Assembly: GCA_964476245.1 (NCBI GenBank)
Contig: CAYYYW010000009.1
Coordinates: 1-42,957 of the forward strand
Origin: CAYYYW01 sp964476245
GTDB taxonomy: Bacteria; Patescibacteriota; Microgenomatia; UBA1406; HO2-37-13b
Reading direction: 5' to 3'
DNA length: 42,957 bases
Both the position numbers and the translations under genes were made by a program. The notes beneath the pieces were generated by a model. It was not told the origin of the DNA. It saw only the letters and a list, made by a program, of their open reading frames with translations, and ran no database searches. Shown here piece after piece: positions 23,323-31,190 of the stretch. Positions within the stretch are counted from its first letter, which is position 1, and every line of letters begins with the position of its first letter.

Positions 23323-24438
23323 ATGCTCAAGATCTATTTCACTGCCTCAACAACCAACAACGGAGAACTAATTAAAAATTATCACCATATTTTTTCAAAT
23401 CTTAAAAAAACAAGGTCTAAAATATTATCCGGGGAGCAAATTATTAATAAAAAATTATTAAACAAAGACAAATCTCAATCTCTCCAAAAAATTTTTAAAC
23501 GAGAGAAGAAATTAATTGACCAAGCTGACCTTATCGTCGCCGAAGTCACCAAACCCTCAACAGGCGTTGGGGGACAAATTGTTTACGCCCTGATAAAAGA
23601 AAAGCCTGTCCTTGGTTTAGTCTACAAAGAAAATGAGGACAAGCTTTCACCAATGATTGCCGGCAATCCTTCAGACAATCTTTTTTTAGAACACTATGAT
23701 TTTGATAATTTTCACTTAATCTTAAAAAATTTTTTAACGTGGATTGAAAAATTAAAAAGAAAAAAGGGCAAACTTATTGTGATTGACGGAGCTGACGGTT
23801 CGGGAAAAACAACCCAAGTAAAATTGTTAGTTGATTATTTAAAAAAGAAAAAAATACTCGTTAAGTATTTAGATTTTCCTCGCTATTATACTTCTTTTCA
23901 TGGCAAAACCGTAGCTAAATTTTTACGCGGCGAATTTGGCACCCTCAATCAAATTTCGCCGTATTTAGCTTCGTTGGCGTTTGCTCTTGATCGGGTCTCC
24001 GTCAAAGAAGAAATGGAAGAATTTCTTAATAAAGGCGGTATTATAATTGCCAATCGCTATGCCTCCTCTAATATGGCGCATCAGGGAACTAAATTTAAAA
24101 CCGAGAAAGAACGCACTATGTTTTTAAAATGGTTGGAAGAACTGGAATACAAGATCCATAAAATTCCCAAGGAAGATTTAGTTATCTATTTGTATGTTCC
24201 ATGGCAAATCAGCCTTAATTTAACCCAAAATAAACCAAACAGACGATATCTTAATGGAAAAAAAACAGATATTCACGAAAAAGACATTCATTATCGACAA
24301 ATGGTTGAAAAAATGTACCTTCAGCTATCTCAAAAAAATAAACATTGGGTTAAAATAAATTGTGTTAAAAATGATAAAATTTTATCACCACAGTTAATTC
24401 ATAGAAAAATTATCGAAGCATTGAAACTTAAAAATTAA
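23323..24438 (+). CDS. tmk: Nucleoside 2-deoxyribosyltransferase-like domain fused to thymidylate kinase
   Basis: The 371-residue protein has two parts. Residues 1-140 resemble the deoxyribosyltransferase-like Rossmann family: LKIYFTAS at the start and QADLIVAEVTKPSTGVGGQIVYALIKEKPVLGLVY in the middle. Residues 148-371 are a thymidylate kinase: KLIVIDGADGSGKTTQ (P-loop at about 156), YLDFPRYYTSFHG, the ALDRVSVKEEM segment, IIANRYASSNMAHQG and a lid region with KPNRRYL. Tmk phosphorylates dTMP to dTDP, the next step after ThyA. The N-terminal part could supply or sense deoxynucleosides, but its activity is unproven. Confidence 0.82.
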   Translation: MLKIYFTASTTNNGELIKNYHHIFSNLKKTRSKILSGEQIINKKLLNKDKSQSLQKIFKREKKLIDQADLIVAEVTKPSTGVGGQIVYALIKEKPVLGLVYKENEDKLSPMIAGNPSDNLFLEHYDFDNFHLILKNFLTWIEKLKRKKGKLIVIDGADGSGKTTQVKLLVDYLKKKKILVKYLDFPRYYTSFHGKTVAKFLRGEFGTLNQISPYLASLAFALDRVSVKEEMEEFLNKGGIIIANRYASSNMAHQGTKFKTEKERTMFLKWLEELEYKIHKIPKEDLVIYLYVPWQISLNLTQNKPNRRYLNGKKTDIHEKDIHYRQMVEKMYLQLSQKNKHWVKINCVKNDKILSPQLIHRKIIEALKLKN

Positions 24439-24448
24439 AATTCTATGA

Positions 24449-24454
24449 TATAAT
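24449..24454 (+). promoter_or_regulatory. Candidate -10 box of the Ig-fold gene
   Basis: TATAAT ends 7 nt before the ATG at 24462, the same geometry as at other genes in this window. A -35 match is weak. Confidence 0.4.
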
Positions 24455-24461
24455 TAAATCT

Positions 24462-24881
24462 ATGGATAAAAAATTAATCGGCCTAATCTTGGTTTTCTTC
24501 ATTGCTTTTGGTTTATTCGTTTCCATCTTGGTTTTTCAACAACCAATTACAAAATTAACTAAAGCAAAGGAAGAATTTTTACCTTCACCAACTAAATCGC
24601 TCGTTTTTGCCTGGCCGAATTCTCTCCCAGCAGACGGGAAATCAGAAAGTGTTATTACTGTTTTTGTCCGCAATGAAAAAGAATTCCCCATTACCAACAA
24701 AAAAGTTACCCTAACCACTACTTTAGGCACAATTAAAGAAATTCAGCCTGTTTCTGACAAGCAAGGAAAAACAGAATTTAAACTTAGCTCAACAAGTTCA
24801 GGCGTTGCCCAAATAAAAGCCACTATTGACAATTCTTTAAAACTCACTCAAACGATATCAGTTCAATTCGAAAATAAATAA
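24462..24881 (+). CDS. Membrane-anchored Ig-like (Big_1-type) domain protein
   Basis: The 139-residue protein has an N-terminal membrane anchor (IGLILVFFIAFGLFVSILVF, about 5-25), a short linker and one Ig-like domain. That domain has the pattern of bacterial invasin/intimin domains: SLPADGKSESVITVFVRNEKEFPI, then KVTLTTTLGTI, then SDKQGKTEFKLSSTSSGVAQIKATI. The single domain would be displayed on the outside. A role in surface attachment is possible but nothing nearby confirms it. Confidence 0.7.
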   Translation: MDKKLIGLILVFFIAFGLFVSILVFQQPITKLTKAKEEFLPSPTKSLVFAWPNSLPADGKSESVITVFVRNEKEFPITNKKVTLTTTLGTIKEIQPVSDKQGKTEFKLSSTSSGVAQIKATIDNSLKLTQTISVQFENK

Positions 24882-24970
24882 ACCTCCAAGGTTTGTCAAG
24901 TTTTATAAAGATACCTGCCTGCCCGTCCGGCAGGCGGGCCTGCCGGCAGGCAGGAGAACCTCGGAGATTA
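24879..24970. repeat. Dispersed palindromic element, long copy (AACCTCCGAGGTT ends)
   Basis: About 92 bp run from taaacctccaaggtttgtca to gagaacctcggagatta. The outer arms pair with each other and the centre is a GC-rich run of cctgcc/ggcagg units with several self-complementary folds. The shorter copy at 33863-33932 shares both ends and the spacer caagttttataaagatacct, but has a simpler centre. It fills the gap upstream of galU. Confidence 0.85.
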
Positions 24971-24981
24971 AAATTTACTAT

Positions 24982-25857
24982 ATGAAGATAAAAAAAGTTG
25001 TTATTCCCGCCGCAGGCTATGGCACTCGTTTTCTTCCTCAAACAAAAGCCATGCCTAAGGAAATGCTCCCCATCGTTGATAAACCTGTAATTCAATATGT
25101 GGTCGAAGAAGCGGTCGCTTCAGGAATCGAGGACATAATTATCGTCACTGGGTGGAGTAAACGAGCAATAGAAGACCATTTTGACATTCCCAACGCTGAC
25201 CTTATCAACAATCTTAAACAGGGTAAAAAAGAAAATTTATTGCAAGAAATTAAAAACATTTCTGAAATGGCAAATTTTATTTACATCAGACAAAAAGGAC
25301 CGTACGGTAACGCTACGCCCGTTCTTTCGGCCGAGCCGGCTATTGGTCATGAGCCATTTGCCGTCATGTGGGGAGATGAATTTATTTATGCCAAGCCGCC
25401 TCGACTTGCCCAGATGATGAAAATGTGGGAAAAATTCGGCGGAGTAATGATCTCCGGCGTTCGAATTGAAACAAAAGATCATTTAAGCCGCTATGGTATT
25501 GCCGACTTAGAACATGTCGATGGCCCAATTTATAAAGTTAAAAAAATTGTCGAAAAACCCCTGCCTCCTGAAGCGCCCTCAAACTTAGCCACCCACGGTG
25601 CCTATATTTTTCCGCCCGAAGTCTTCTCCGCCATAAGCCGTCTTAAACCGGGAAGAAGTGGAGAAATATGGTTAGTTGACGCTATAAATCTCTTAAAAAA
25701 AGAAGGTATTCCTATCTACGCCTGTGAGATCAAAAATGGAAAATATTATGATACCGGCAATAAACTTGAGTACATGAAAACAGTCGTAGAGTTTGCTTTA
25801 ACTCATCAAGGAATTAATGGCGAATTCAAAAAATTCCTAAAAAGCCTCAAACTTTAA
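24982..25857 (+). CDS. galU: UTP-glucose-1-phosphate uridylyltransferase
   Basis: The 291-residue protein is full length for GalU. It begins IKKVVIPAAGYGTRFLPQTKAMPKEMLPIVDKP, the nucleotide-binding signature with the catalytic Arg/Lys, followed by IQYVVEEAVASGIEDIIIVTG. Later motifs are FAVMWGDEF, IVEKPLPPEAPSNLATHGAYIFPPEVF, and the C-terminal KYYDTGNKLEYMKTVVEFAL. It makes UDP-glucose for cell-surface glycans, which may supply the ligase and other envelope enzymes. Confidence 0.95.
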   Translation: MKIKKVVIPAAGYGTRFLPQTKAMPKEMLPIVDKPVIQYVVEEAVASGIEDIIIVTGWSKRAIEDHFDIPNADLINNLKQGKKENLLQEIKNISEMANFIYIRQKGPYGNATPVLSAEPAIGHEPFAVMWGDEFIYAKPPRLAQMMKMWEKFGGVMISGVRIETKDHLSRYGIADLEHVDGPIYKVKKIVEKPLPPEAPSNLATHGAYIFPPEVFSAISRLKPGRSGEIWLVDAINLLKKEGIPIYACEIKNGKYYDTGNKLEYMKTVVEFALTHQGINGEFKKFLKSLKL

Positions 25858-25875
25858 TTGGAGATTAATAATCAA

Positions 25876-25904
25876 TTGCAAAAAAACCCTTCTCTTGTTA
25901 GAAT
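25876..25904 (+). promoter_or_regulatory. rpsB promoter, leaderless type
   Basis: TTGCAA (25876-25881), a 17-nt spacer and TAGAAT (25899-25904) precede the rpsB ATG by 8 nt. There is no Shine-Dalgarno sequence between them. Confidence 0.6.
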
Positions 25905-25912
25905 AAATTCTT

Positions 25913-26644
25913 ATGATTAAAAAAACAAACCCTGAGGATCTTCTCGCTCAGGGAATTCATCTTGGCCATAAATCAGCCAAGGTTCACCCACGAGCAAAAC
26001 AATATATCTATAAAATTGAGAGAGGAGTTGCCATTATTGATCTTTTTAAAACTGCCACTTACTTAGACAAAGCTAAAGAATTTGTCTTTGATTTGGGAAA
26101 ACAAAATAAATCCCTTCTGGTTTTAACGACTAAAAATCAGGTAAAAAACTTAGTTAAAGAACTGTGTCAAAACCAAATTAAAAATGATGAAAATGGTCAT
26201 ATTTTATATATAACTAATAAATGGGTTGGCGGTTTTCTTACTAATTTTGAAGAAGTTTCCAAAAACATCAAAAAAGCAAACCAGTTGAAAAAAGAAAAAA
26301 AAGAAGGCGCTTGGGACACCTTCCCTAAACATGAGAGGGTAAAATTTGAAAAAAAACTTCGCCGCATTTTATCTATTTATCAAGGCGTAGAAAAAATAGA
26401 AAAACTTCCTGACGCTCTTTTTATTATTGATGTAAAAAGAGAAAATAACGCCGTTTTAGAAGCCCAACAAAAAAATATTCCGATCGTGGCTATCGCCGAC
26501 ACTGATGCTAACCCTGACCCAATTACTTACCCAATACCCGCCAACGACGATGCCGTCACTAGCGTTAAATATATAACTGAGCAAATCCTTGATGCATATA
26601 ATAAAGGTAGAAAAGCTGCCGAAAAATCAAAGATTAAAGGTTAA
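25913..26644 (+). CDS. rpsB: 30S ribosomal protein S2
   Basis: The 243-residue protein shows uS2 signatures: DLLAQGIHLGHKSAKVHPRAKQYIY at the start, IIDLFKT, NKWVGGFLTNFEEV, KLPDALFIIDVKRENNAVLEAQQKNIPIVAIADTDANPDPITYPIPANDDAVTS in the second half. It is the first gene of the usual rpsB-tsf pair. Length is close to the family norm. Confidence 0.97.
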   Translation: MIKKTNPEDLLAQGIHLGHKSAKVHPRAKQYIYKIERGVAIIDLFKTATYLDKAKEFVFDLGKQNKSLLVLTTKNQVKNLVKELCQNQIKNDENGHILYITNKWVGGFLTNFEEVSKNIKKANQLKKEKKEGAWDTFPKHERVKFEKKLRRILSIYQGVEKIEKLPDALFIIDVKRENNAVLEAQQKNIPIVAIADTDANPDPITYPIPANDDAVTSVKYITEQILDAYNKGRKAAEKSKIKG

Positions 26645-26656
26645 AGATTTTAAATC

Positions 26657-27106
26657 ATGTATACCGTTAATAATCTTAAAAAACTTCGTCAATTGACTGG
26701 TATTTCTTTCTCTCTCTGTAAAAAAGCCCTAGAACAATCAAATAACGATCCTGATAAAGCCAAAAAGCTTTTAGAAAAATGGGGAGCGGAAATATCAACT
26801 GGAAAAACCGGAAGAACCACTAATCAAGGATCAATATTTAATTATCTTCATCACAATAAAAAAATTGGCACTCTTTTAGAACTTTTGTGTGAAACGGATT
26901 TTGTTGCTAAAAATTCCGATTTTCAAATGCTTGGTCAAGAATTAGTAATGCAAATTGCCTCAATGAACCCAAAAAATGTTAAAGAGCTTCTTTCCCAAAC
27001 GTATGTTAAAGATTCGTCAAAAACCGTTGACAATTTAATAAAAGAATATATCCTTAAAATAGGAGAAAATATAAAAATTGGGAAATTTGTGAGGTATGAA
27101 ATATAG
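26657..27106 (+). CDS. tsf: Elongation factor Ts, short form
   Basis: The 149-residue protein starts with the UBA-like domain LKKLRQLTGISFSLCKKALEQSNNDPDKAKKLLEKWG, followed by the conserved LLELLCETDFVAKNSDFQMLGQELVMQIA of the core. It ends IGENIKIGKFVRYEI, which matches the normal EF-Ts C-terminus (IGENI...RF.RYE). It is thus a complete, compacted protein, not a truncation: one core subdomain and the dimerisation part are missing compared with the 283-aa E. coli form. It exchanges GDP for GTP on EF-Tu. pyrH, often next to tsf, is absent here. Confidence 0.93.
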   Translation: MYTVNNLKKLRQLTGISFSLCKKALEQSNNDPDKAKKLLEKWGAEISTGKTGRTTNQGSIFNYLHHNKKIGTLLELLCETDFVAKNSDFQMLGQELVMQIASMNPKNVKELLSQTYVKDSSKTVDNLIKEYILKIGENIKIGKFVRYEI

Positions 27107-27126
27107 AACAGGAGTTATGCATTTGT

Positions 27127-27224
27127 TTGTCATTCCGAGCGAAGCGAAGCAGAGTCGAGGAATCTCTTTTAAGAGATTTCTCCACTCGTCCCGACGTAAC
27201 GTCGGAACTCGGTCGAAATGACAA
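27127..27224. repeat. 98-bp inverted-repeat element between tsf and frr
   Basis: The ends ttgtcattccgag and ctcggtcgaaatgacaa are imperfect inverted repeats. Inside are aatctctt/aagagatt and a central tcccgacgtaacgtcgga palindrome. The pattern (tcattccgagcgaagcg and tcgaggaatctc) resembles a repeat seen between genes in many bacterial genomes, known to me from memory. It is not coding and ends 9 nt before frr. Confidence 0.8.
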
Positions 27225-27233
27225 CATATCTTT

Positions 27234-27803
27234 ATGTTTTCAGAACAATCTTTACTTTCAGAATTAAAAGAAAAACTAGAAAAAACAGTTAGGCTGACAA
27301 GAGAAGGAATTGCTGTCATTAGAACAGGCAAGGCTTCTTCATCTTTAATTGAGGGTCTAATGGTTAAAGCCTATGACGGACAAACAAAATTAAAATTAAT
27401 GGAATTGTCAACTATCACCAGCGAAGGACCATCTGGACTTTTAATTTCTCCTTTTGACCCCACCATCATCCCCGATATTGAAAAAGCTATTTTATCTTCT
27501 CCTCTAAATCTTACTCCTCGAACTGATGGAAAAAATATCCACATAACCATTCCTCCCCTTTCGGAAGAACAACGAAGACAATTATTAAAAATCATTTCCC
27601 AAAAAATAGAAGATACCCGCGAACAAATCCGCACAATTCGGGATGAAACTAGAAAAAAAATAAAAATGGCTCTTGAAAACAAAGAAATTTCCGAGGATCA
27701 AAAATTTAGAATCGAAAAAGAAATTGACAAAACATCCCAAGAATTCAATCAACAGATAGAACAAATGAAAAAAAAGAAAGAGAAAGAATTGATGGAAATC
27801 TAA
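27234..27803 (+). CDS. frr: Ribosome recycling factor
   Basis: The 189-residue protein is full length. Family features: an N-terminal helix, VIRTGKASSSLIEGLMVKAYDGQTKLKLMELSTIT (the conserved R-T-G-R/K region), ISPFDPTIIPDIEKAI, then IHITIPPLSEEQRRQLLKII with the hinge, and a long C-terminal coiled helix rich in Lys and Glu. It works with EF-G to split post-termination ribosomes. It sits downstream of tsf, separated by a repeat element in place of the usual pyrH. Confidence 0.96.
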   Translation: MFSEQSLLSELKEKLEKTVRLTREGIAVIRTGKASSSLIEGLMVKAYDGQTKLKLMELSTITSEGPSGLLISPFDPTIIPDIEKAILSSPLNLTPRTDGKNIHITIPPLSEEQRRQLLKIISQKIEDTREQIRTIRDETRKKIKMALENKEISEDQKFRIEKEIDKTSQEFNQQIEQMKKKKEKELMEI

Positions 27804-27836
27804 GGTTATCTCAAAGCTCAAACTAGATTTGATAAT

Positions 27837-28928
27837 ATGATATCAATCATTATTTTCTTTATCATTTTAAGCATCCTCGTTCTTGTTCACGAACTAGGTC
27901 ATTTTTTAATGGCCAAAAAAAATGGGGTTTATGTTGAGGAATTTGGTTTTGGTTTACCACCTCGTCTTTTTGGTCTTAAAAAAGGCGAAACAATATATAG
28001 TATTAACCTTCTTCCTTTTGGCGGTTTTGTTAAGCTTCTTGGCGAAGAACAAGAAGAATTAAAGACAAAAAAACTTTCCGAAAATCTTAAAAATCGAACG
28101 TTTGTTGGAAAAAAACCTTGGCAGAAAGTTTCAATTATTATTGCCGGAGTTACTGCTAATTTTCTTCTGGGTTGGTTAATTATTTCATATCTTTTTACCC
28201 AGGGAGTACCCGTACCAACAAATAATGTTATTGTAGAAAAAGTAATGAAAAATTCACCCGCCGCTTCCGCCGGTTTAAAATCCAAAGACATTATCAAATC
28301 AGCCATTGTTAATACTAACAATACTCAACCTGCTATCCATTCATTAAAATCAACCCAGGATTTAATTGATCTCGCTAAGAAATATACCAATCAAGAGATA
28401 AGATTGGTTATTCAACGAAATTCAGAAGAATTTATCGTGGCGGTTTTTCCCCGAAAAAATCCACCACCAGGCCAAGGTCCATTAGGAGTAGTTATTACTT
28501 CTTTTGTTGAAAAAAAATATCCTTGGTATCAGGCACCGCTGTTTGGTTTAATCGAATCATTAAATATAACAATAACCATTGTTAAGGAATTAATCAAAAC
28601 ATTGCTTCTTTTTTTAACATTCCAAAAAGTTCAGGTTGAGGTAGCTGGCCCTATCGGAATTGCAAAAATAACTTCAGCGGCGGTAAAGTTTGGCAATAAC
28701 GCTATACTCCAAGTCTTAGGATTATTATCACTTAATTTGGCCGTTATAAATATCTTTCCTTTTCCTGCTTTGGATGGCGGCAGATTGGCACTTATAGTTT
28801 ATGAAGCAATTTCAAGAAAAAAAGTCGATCCTAAAATTGAAAGACGACTAAATTTAGTTGGCTTTGCTATTCTTCTATCATTGATTGCTTTGGTATCAAT
28901 TAACGATATCGTAAAATTATTTAAATAG
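27837..28928 (+). CDS. rseP: M50 site-2 zinc metalloprotease (RseP-like)
   Basis: The 363-residue membrane protein has the zinc motif HELGH at 18-22 in the first helix, a PDZ domain in the middle (about 120-210, with SPAASAGLKSKDII) and the third zinc ligand in NIFPFPALDGGRLALIVYEAI near 315. Four membrane helices are apparent, as in RseP/SpoIVFB-type proteases. It would cleave transmembrane substrates such as anti-sigma factors or signal peptides. No anti-sigma gene is nearby. Length is shorter than E. coli RseP (450 aa, two PDZ), with only one PDZ. Confidence 0.9.
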   Translation: MISIIIFFIILSILVLVHELGHFLMAKKNGVYVEEFGFGLPPRLFGLKKGETIYSINLLPFGGFVKLLGEEQEELKTKKLSENLKNRTFVGKKPWQKVSIIIAGVTANFLLGWLIISYLFTQGVPVPTNNVIVEKVMKNSPAASAGLKSKDIIKSAIVNTNNTQPAIHSLKSTQDLIDLAKKYTNQEIRLVIQRNSEEFIVAVFPRKNPPPGQGPLGVVITSFVEKKYPWYQAPLFGLIESLNITITIVKELIKTLLLFLTFQKVQVEVAGPIGIAKITSAAVKFGNNAILQVLGLLSLNLAVINIFPFPALDGGRLALIVYEAISRKKVDPKIERRLNLVGFAILLSLIALVSINDIVKLFK

Positions 28929-28943
28929 AAAACCTACGCGGTT
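28929..28943. repeat. Half copy of the AAACCTACGCGGTT element
   Basis: aaaacctacgcggtt matches the left arm of the element at 17631 and the coding copy at 22266. It lies immediately behind the M50 protease stop codon; no right arm is present. Confidence 0.65.
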
Positions 28944-28962
28944 GTGGACAATTAAAAATAAT

Positions 28963-29505
28963 ATGAAACTTAAATACAACAATATCACTATCTCCGGCGG
29001 CGTTGCTACCGGCAAAAATACTCTTATTAATAATCTTAAACCGTTTCTTGTACCATTGGGTTGGCGTTTTGCCTCAGGCGGACAAATATTACGAGATTAT
29101 CTTAAGGAATATGTTCAACCGTTAGCCAGTCGTGCGGGATCAAAAATTCATCACCAAATTGACAATAGAACGAAAAAATTACTAACCGATGGACATTTTG
29201 TTATTGAATCATGGTTGGCTGGTTTCATGGCTTGCGATCGAAAAGACACCTTGCGAATTCTTTTGATTTGCAGCAATGACGCGGTAAAAATTGATCGAGT
29301 CGTTAATCGGGATAAAATCTCGGTGGAAAAAACCAAAATATTTATTAAAGAAAGAGAGAAAGGAAATTTCAAAACCTGGCAGAAGATTTATGGAAAATAT
29401 GATTTTTTTAACTCGAAATATTACGATCTGATTATTGATACTTATTCTTCGGGTCCTTTAGAAACCGTTGGTAAAGTCTTGGATAAACTTGGTTATCATG
29501 CTTGA
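28963..29505 (+). CDS. Cytidylate-kinase-like P-loop kinase
   Basis: From ATG 28963 the protein has 180 residues. NITISGGVATGKNTL is a P-loop (GGVATGKNT), RFASGGQILRDY resembles the CMP-binding segment of cytidylate kinases, HFVIESWLAGF and the RILLICSNDAVKIDRVVNRDKISVEK block with a lid follow. It probably phosphorylates CMP/dCMP, but a related nucleotide kinase cannot be excluded. The in-frame start at 28942 would add residues encoded by the palindromic repeat and is less likely. Its 3' end overlaps the transposase remnant on the other strand. Confidence 0.7.
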   Translation: MKLKYNNITISGGVATGKNTLINNLKPFLVPLGWRFASGGQILRDYLKEYVQPLASRAGSKIHHQIDNRTKKLLTDGHFVIESWLAGFMACDRKDTLRILLICSNDAVKIDRVVNRDKISVEKTKIFIKEREKGNFKTWQKIYGKYDFFNSKYYDLIIDTYSSGPLETVGKVLDKLGYHA

Positions 29506-29894
29506 TATTTTTTGGGTTTTCCCTATCCTCACTCCACTTTAAAGGATTGTTTTTAATATATTGACGGATATTTTGTAATGATTCTTCATTGCGGATAATA
29601 TGATCATAATATGACCGTTGCCAATGGAATGAATGCGTTTGTTTTCTAATTGTTTTTGTGGAAACGTTTTTAAATCCATTAATAATTTTTGATAATAATC
29701 CATAATGATTGTTTTGTATATTTATTGTAGGGACAGGGCATTGCCCTGTCCCTACAGTTGATTGATTATTATTATTCAATTTCTCCCAACAAACATTCTC
29801 TATTTTTCATACAAATCGTCACAAAATACCATCCCGTTGATGAATAATCAAAATTTTTTAATCGATTTAGTTTTCGTTGACGAATTCTACGCAT
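29432..29894 (-). pseudogene. Decayed REP-associated tyrosine transposase (RAYT/IS200-like)
   Basis: Two pieces of one protein are recognisable in different frames. The first, from an ATG at 29894, reads MRRIRQRKLNRLKNFDYSST then GWYFVTICMKNRECLLGEIE and hits TAA stops near 29780; this is the N-terminus of the RAYT/Y1 transposase family. The second (from about 29710) reads GLLSKIINGFKNVSTKTIRK and HSFHWQRSYYDHIIRNEESL then IRQYIKNNPLKWSEDR, the C-terminal part with the catalytic Tyr region. The central part with the HUH metal motif (usually MPNHIHG) is gone and a palindrome (29726-29756) sits in its place. It cannot be active. Confidence 0.8.
29726..29756. repeat. Perfect palindrome at the deletion point of the transposase remnant
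   Basis: tgtagggacagggca and tgccctgtccctaca form a 15-bp stem with one central T. A related palindrome is at 34327-34354 between ybaB and prs. Confidence 0.8.
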
Positions 29895-29945
29895 AACAAC
29901 TTAGAAAATTTATATTATAATTAAATTGTAATTTCATTTTTAATT

Positions 29946-31190
29946 ATGCGCTATTCACAGCTTTTCGGCAAAACAATTAAAGAAGTATCGAAAAAATATG
30001 AAGCTCGCAGTCATGAGCTTTTAATTAGGGCCGGTTTTATTGATCAAGTTGCTTCCGGACTTTACAATATTCTTCCCTCAGGAGTAAAAATAATAAGTAA
30101 AATCGAAGGAATTATTCGTCAAGAAATAAATGCCATTGATGGACAAGAAATCAACATGCCCTTGCTTCACCCAAAAACCCTCTGGCAAAAAACCGACCGT
30201 TGGCAGACCGTTGACATTTTGTTTAAAACCAAAAGCCGTTTTGATCAGGAATATGCTCTTGCTCCAACTCACGAAGAAATGGTCGTTCCCTTGGCTAAGA
30301 AATGGATTAAAAGCTACCGAGATTTACCTCTATACCTATATCATATTACGGAAAAATTTCGTGATGAACCAAGACCAAAGTCTGGCATTTTACGCGGTCG
30401 CGAATTCGGCATGAAAGATCTTTATTCTTTCCATGAGAATCGTGACGATTTAATTGCATATTATCAAAAAGTAACTAAAACCTATCTTAAAATCTTTCAA
30501 AGGTGCGGTTTAACTAATGTTCGAATTACCGAAGCCTCAGGCGGTTCTTTCACTAAAAAATATTCTCACGAATTTAATGTCATTACAAAAGCCGGCGAGG
30601 TAGATTTAATCTATTGTAATTCCTGTGCCTTTACTCAAAACAAAGAAATCAGCAAACTGAAAGCGGGGGACAAATGTGAAAAATGTACTAATGGTTTTTT
30701 AGAAATAAATAAGGCTATTGAAGTCGGTAATATTTTTGACTTGGGAACAAGATTCAGCGAGATATTTAATCTCAATTTTATCGATCGCAATGCTCAATCT
30801 CATTTTGTTGTTATGGGTTGTTATGGTATTGGCACAACTCGTCTTTTAGGAGCAGTCGTTGAAATTAATAATGATAAAAATGGAATAATTTGGCCAAAAG
30901 AAATTACTCCCTATCATTGTCATCTTATCAATTTAGGTACTAAAAATAGTCTAAACGATGTAGTTTATCGTACCTTAAAAGCTGAAAATATTGAAGTTCT
31001 TTACGACGACCGCGACAATATTTCCGGAGGAGAAAAATTTATGACCGCTGATTTAATCGGTATTCCAATCCGCTTGGTTATTTCCGAAAGAACAAAAGAA
31101 AAAATTGAATGGAAAGAAAGAACCGAAGAGAAAAAAACACTTTTGTCCGTAACCGAAGTCATCAAAAAACTTCATCAATTTTATTTATGA
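29946..31190 (+). CDS. proS: Prolyl-tRNA synthetase, short form without editing insert
   Basis: The 414-residue class II synthetase has motif 1 near the start (GFIDQVASGLYNILPSG), motif 2 (EKFRDEPRPKSGILRGREFGMKDLYSFH) and motif 3 (HFVVMGCYGIGTTRLLGAVVE), then an anticodon-binding domain (LKAENIEVLYDDRD...KFMTADLIGIPIRLVI). The INS editing domain of about 180 residues found in many bacterial ProRS between motifs 2 and 3 is lacking; a small zinc-like CNSC...CEKC segment lies there. Without INS it could not clear Ala-tRNA-Pro itself. Its substrate tRNA-Pro(CGG) is encoded at 38547. Confidence 0.94.
   Translation: MRYSQLFGKTIKEVSKKYEARSHELLIRAGFIDQVASGLYNILPSGVKIISKIEGIIRQEINAIDGQEINMPLLHPKTLWQKTDRWQTVDILFKTKSRFDQEYALAPTHEEMVVPLAKKWIKSYRDLPLYLYHITEKFRDEPRPKSGILRGREFGMKDLYSFHENRDDLIAYYQKVTKTYLKIFQRCGLTNVRITEASGGSFTKKYSHEFNVITKAGEVDLIYCNSCAFTQNKEISKLKAGDKCEKCTNGFLEINKAIEVGNIFDLGTRFSEIFNLNFIDRNAQSHFVVMGCYGIGTTRLLGAVVEINNDKNGIIWPKEITPYHCHLINLGTKNSLNDVVYRTLKAENIEVLYDDRDNISGGEKFMTADLIGIPIRLVISERTKEKIEWKERTEEKKTLLSVTEVIKKLHQFYL

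Noticed and set aside
27060..27120. Frameshift truncating EF-Ts
   Set aside because: The protein ends with the normal EF-Ts C-terminal motif, so it is a compact form, not a broken one.
29432..29779. Intact small gene on the minus strand
   Set aside because: It needs a TTG start in a repeat and is only the C-terminal part of a transposase whose N-terminus lies in another frame.
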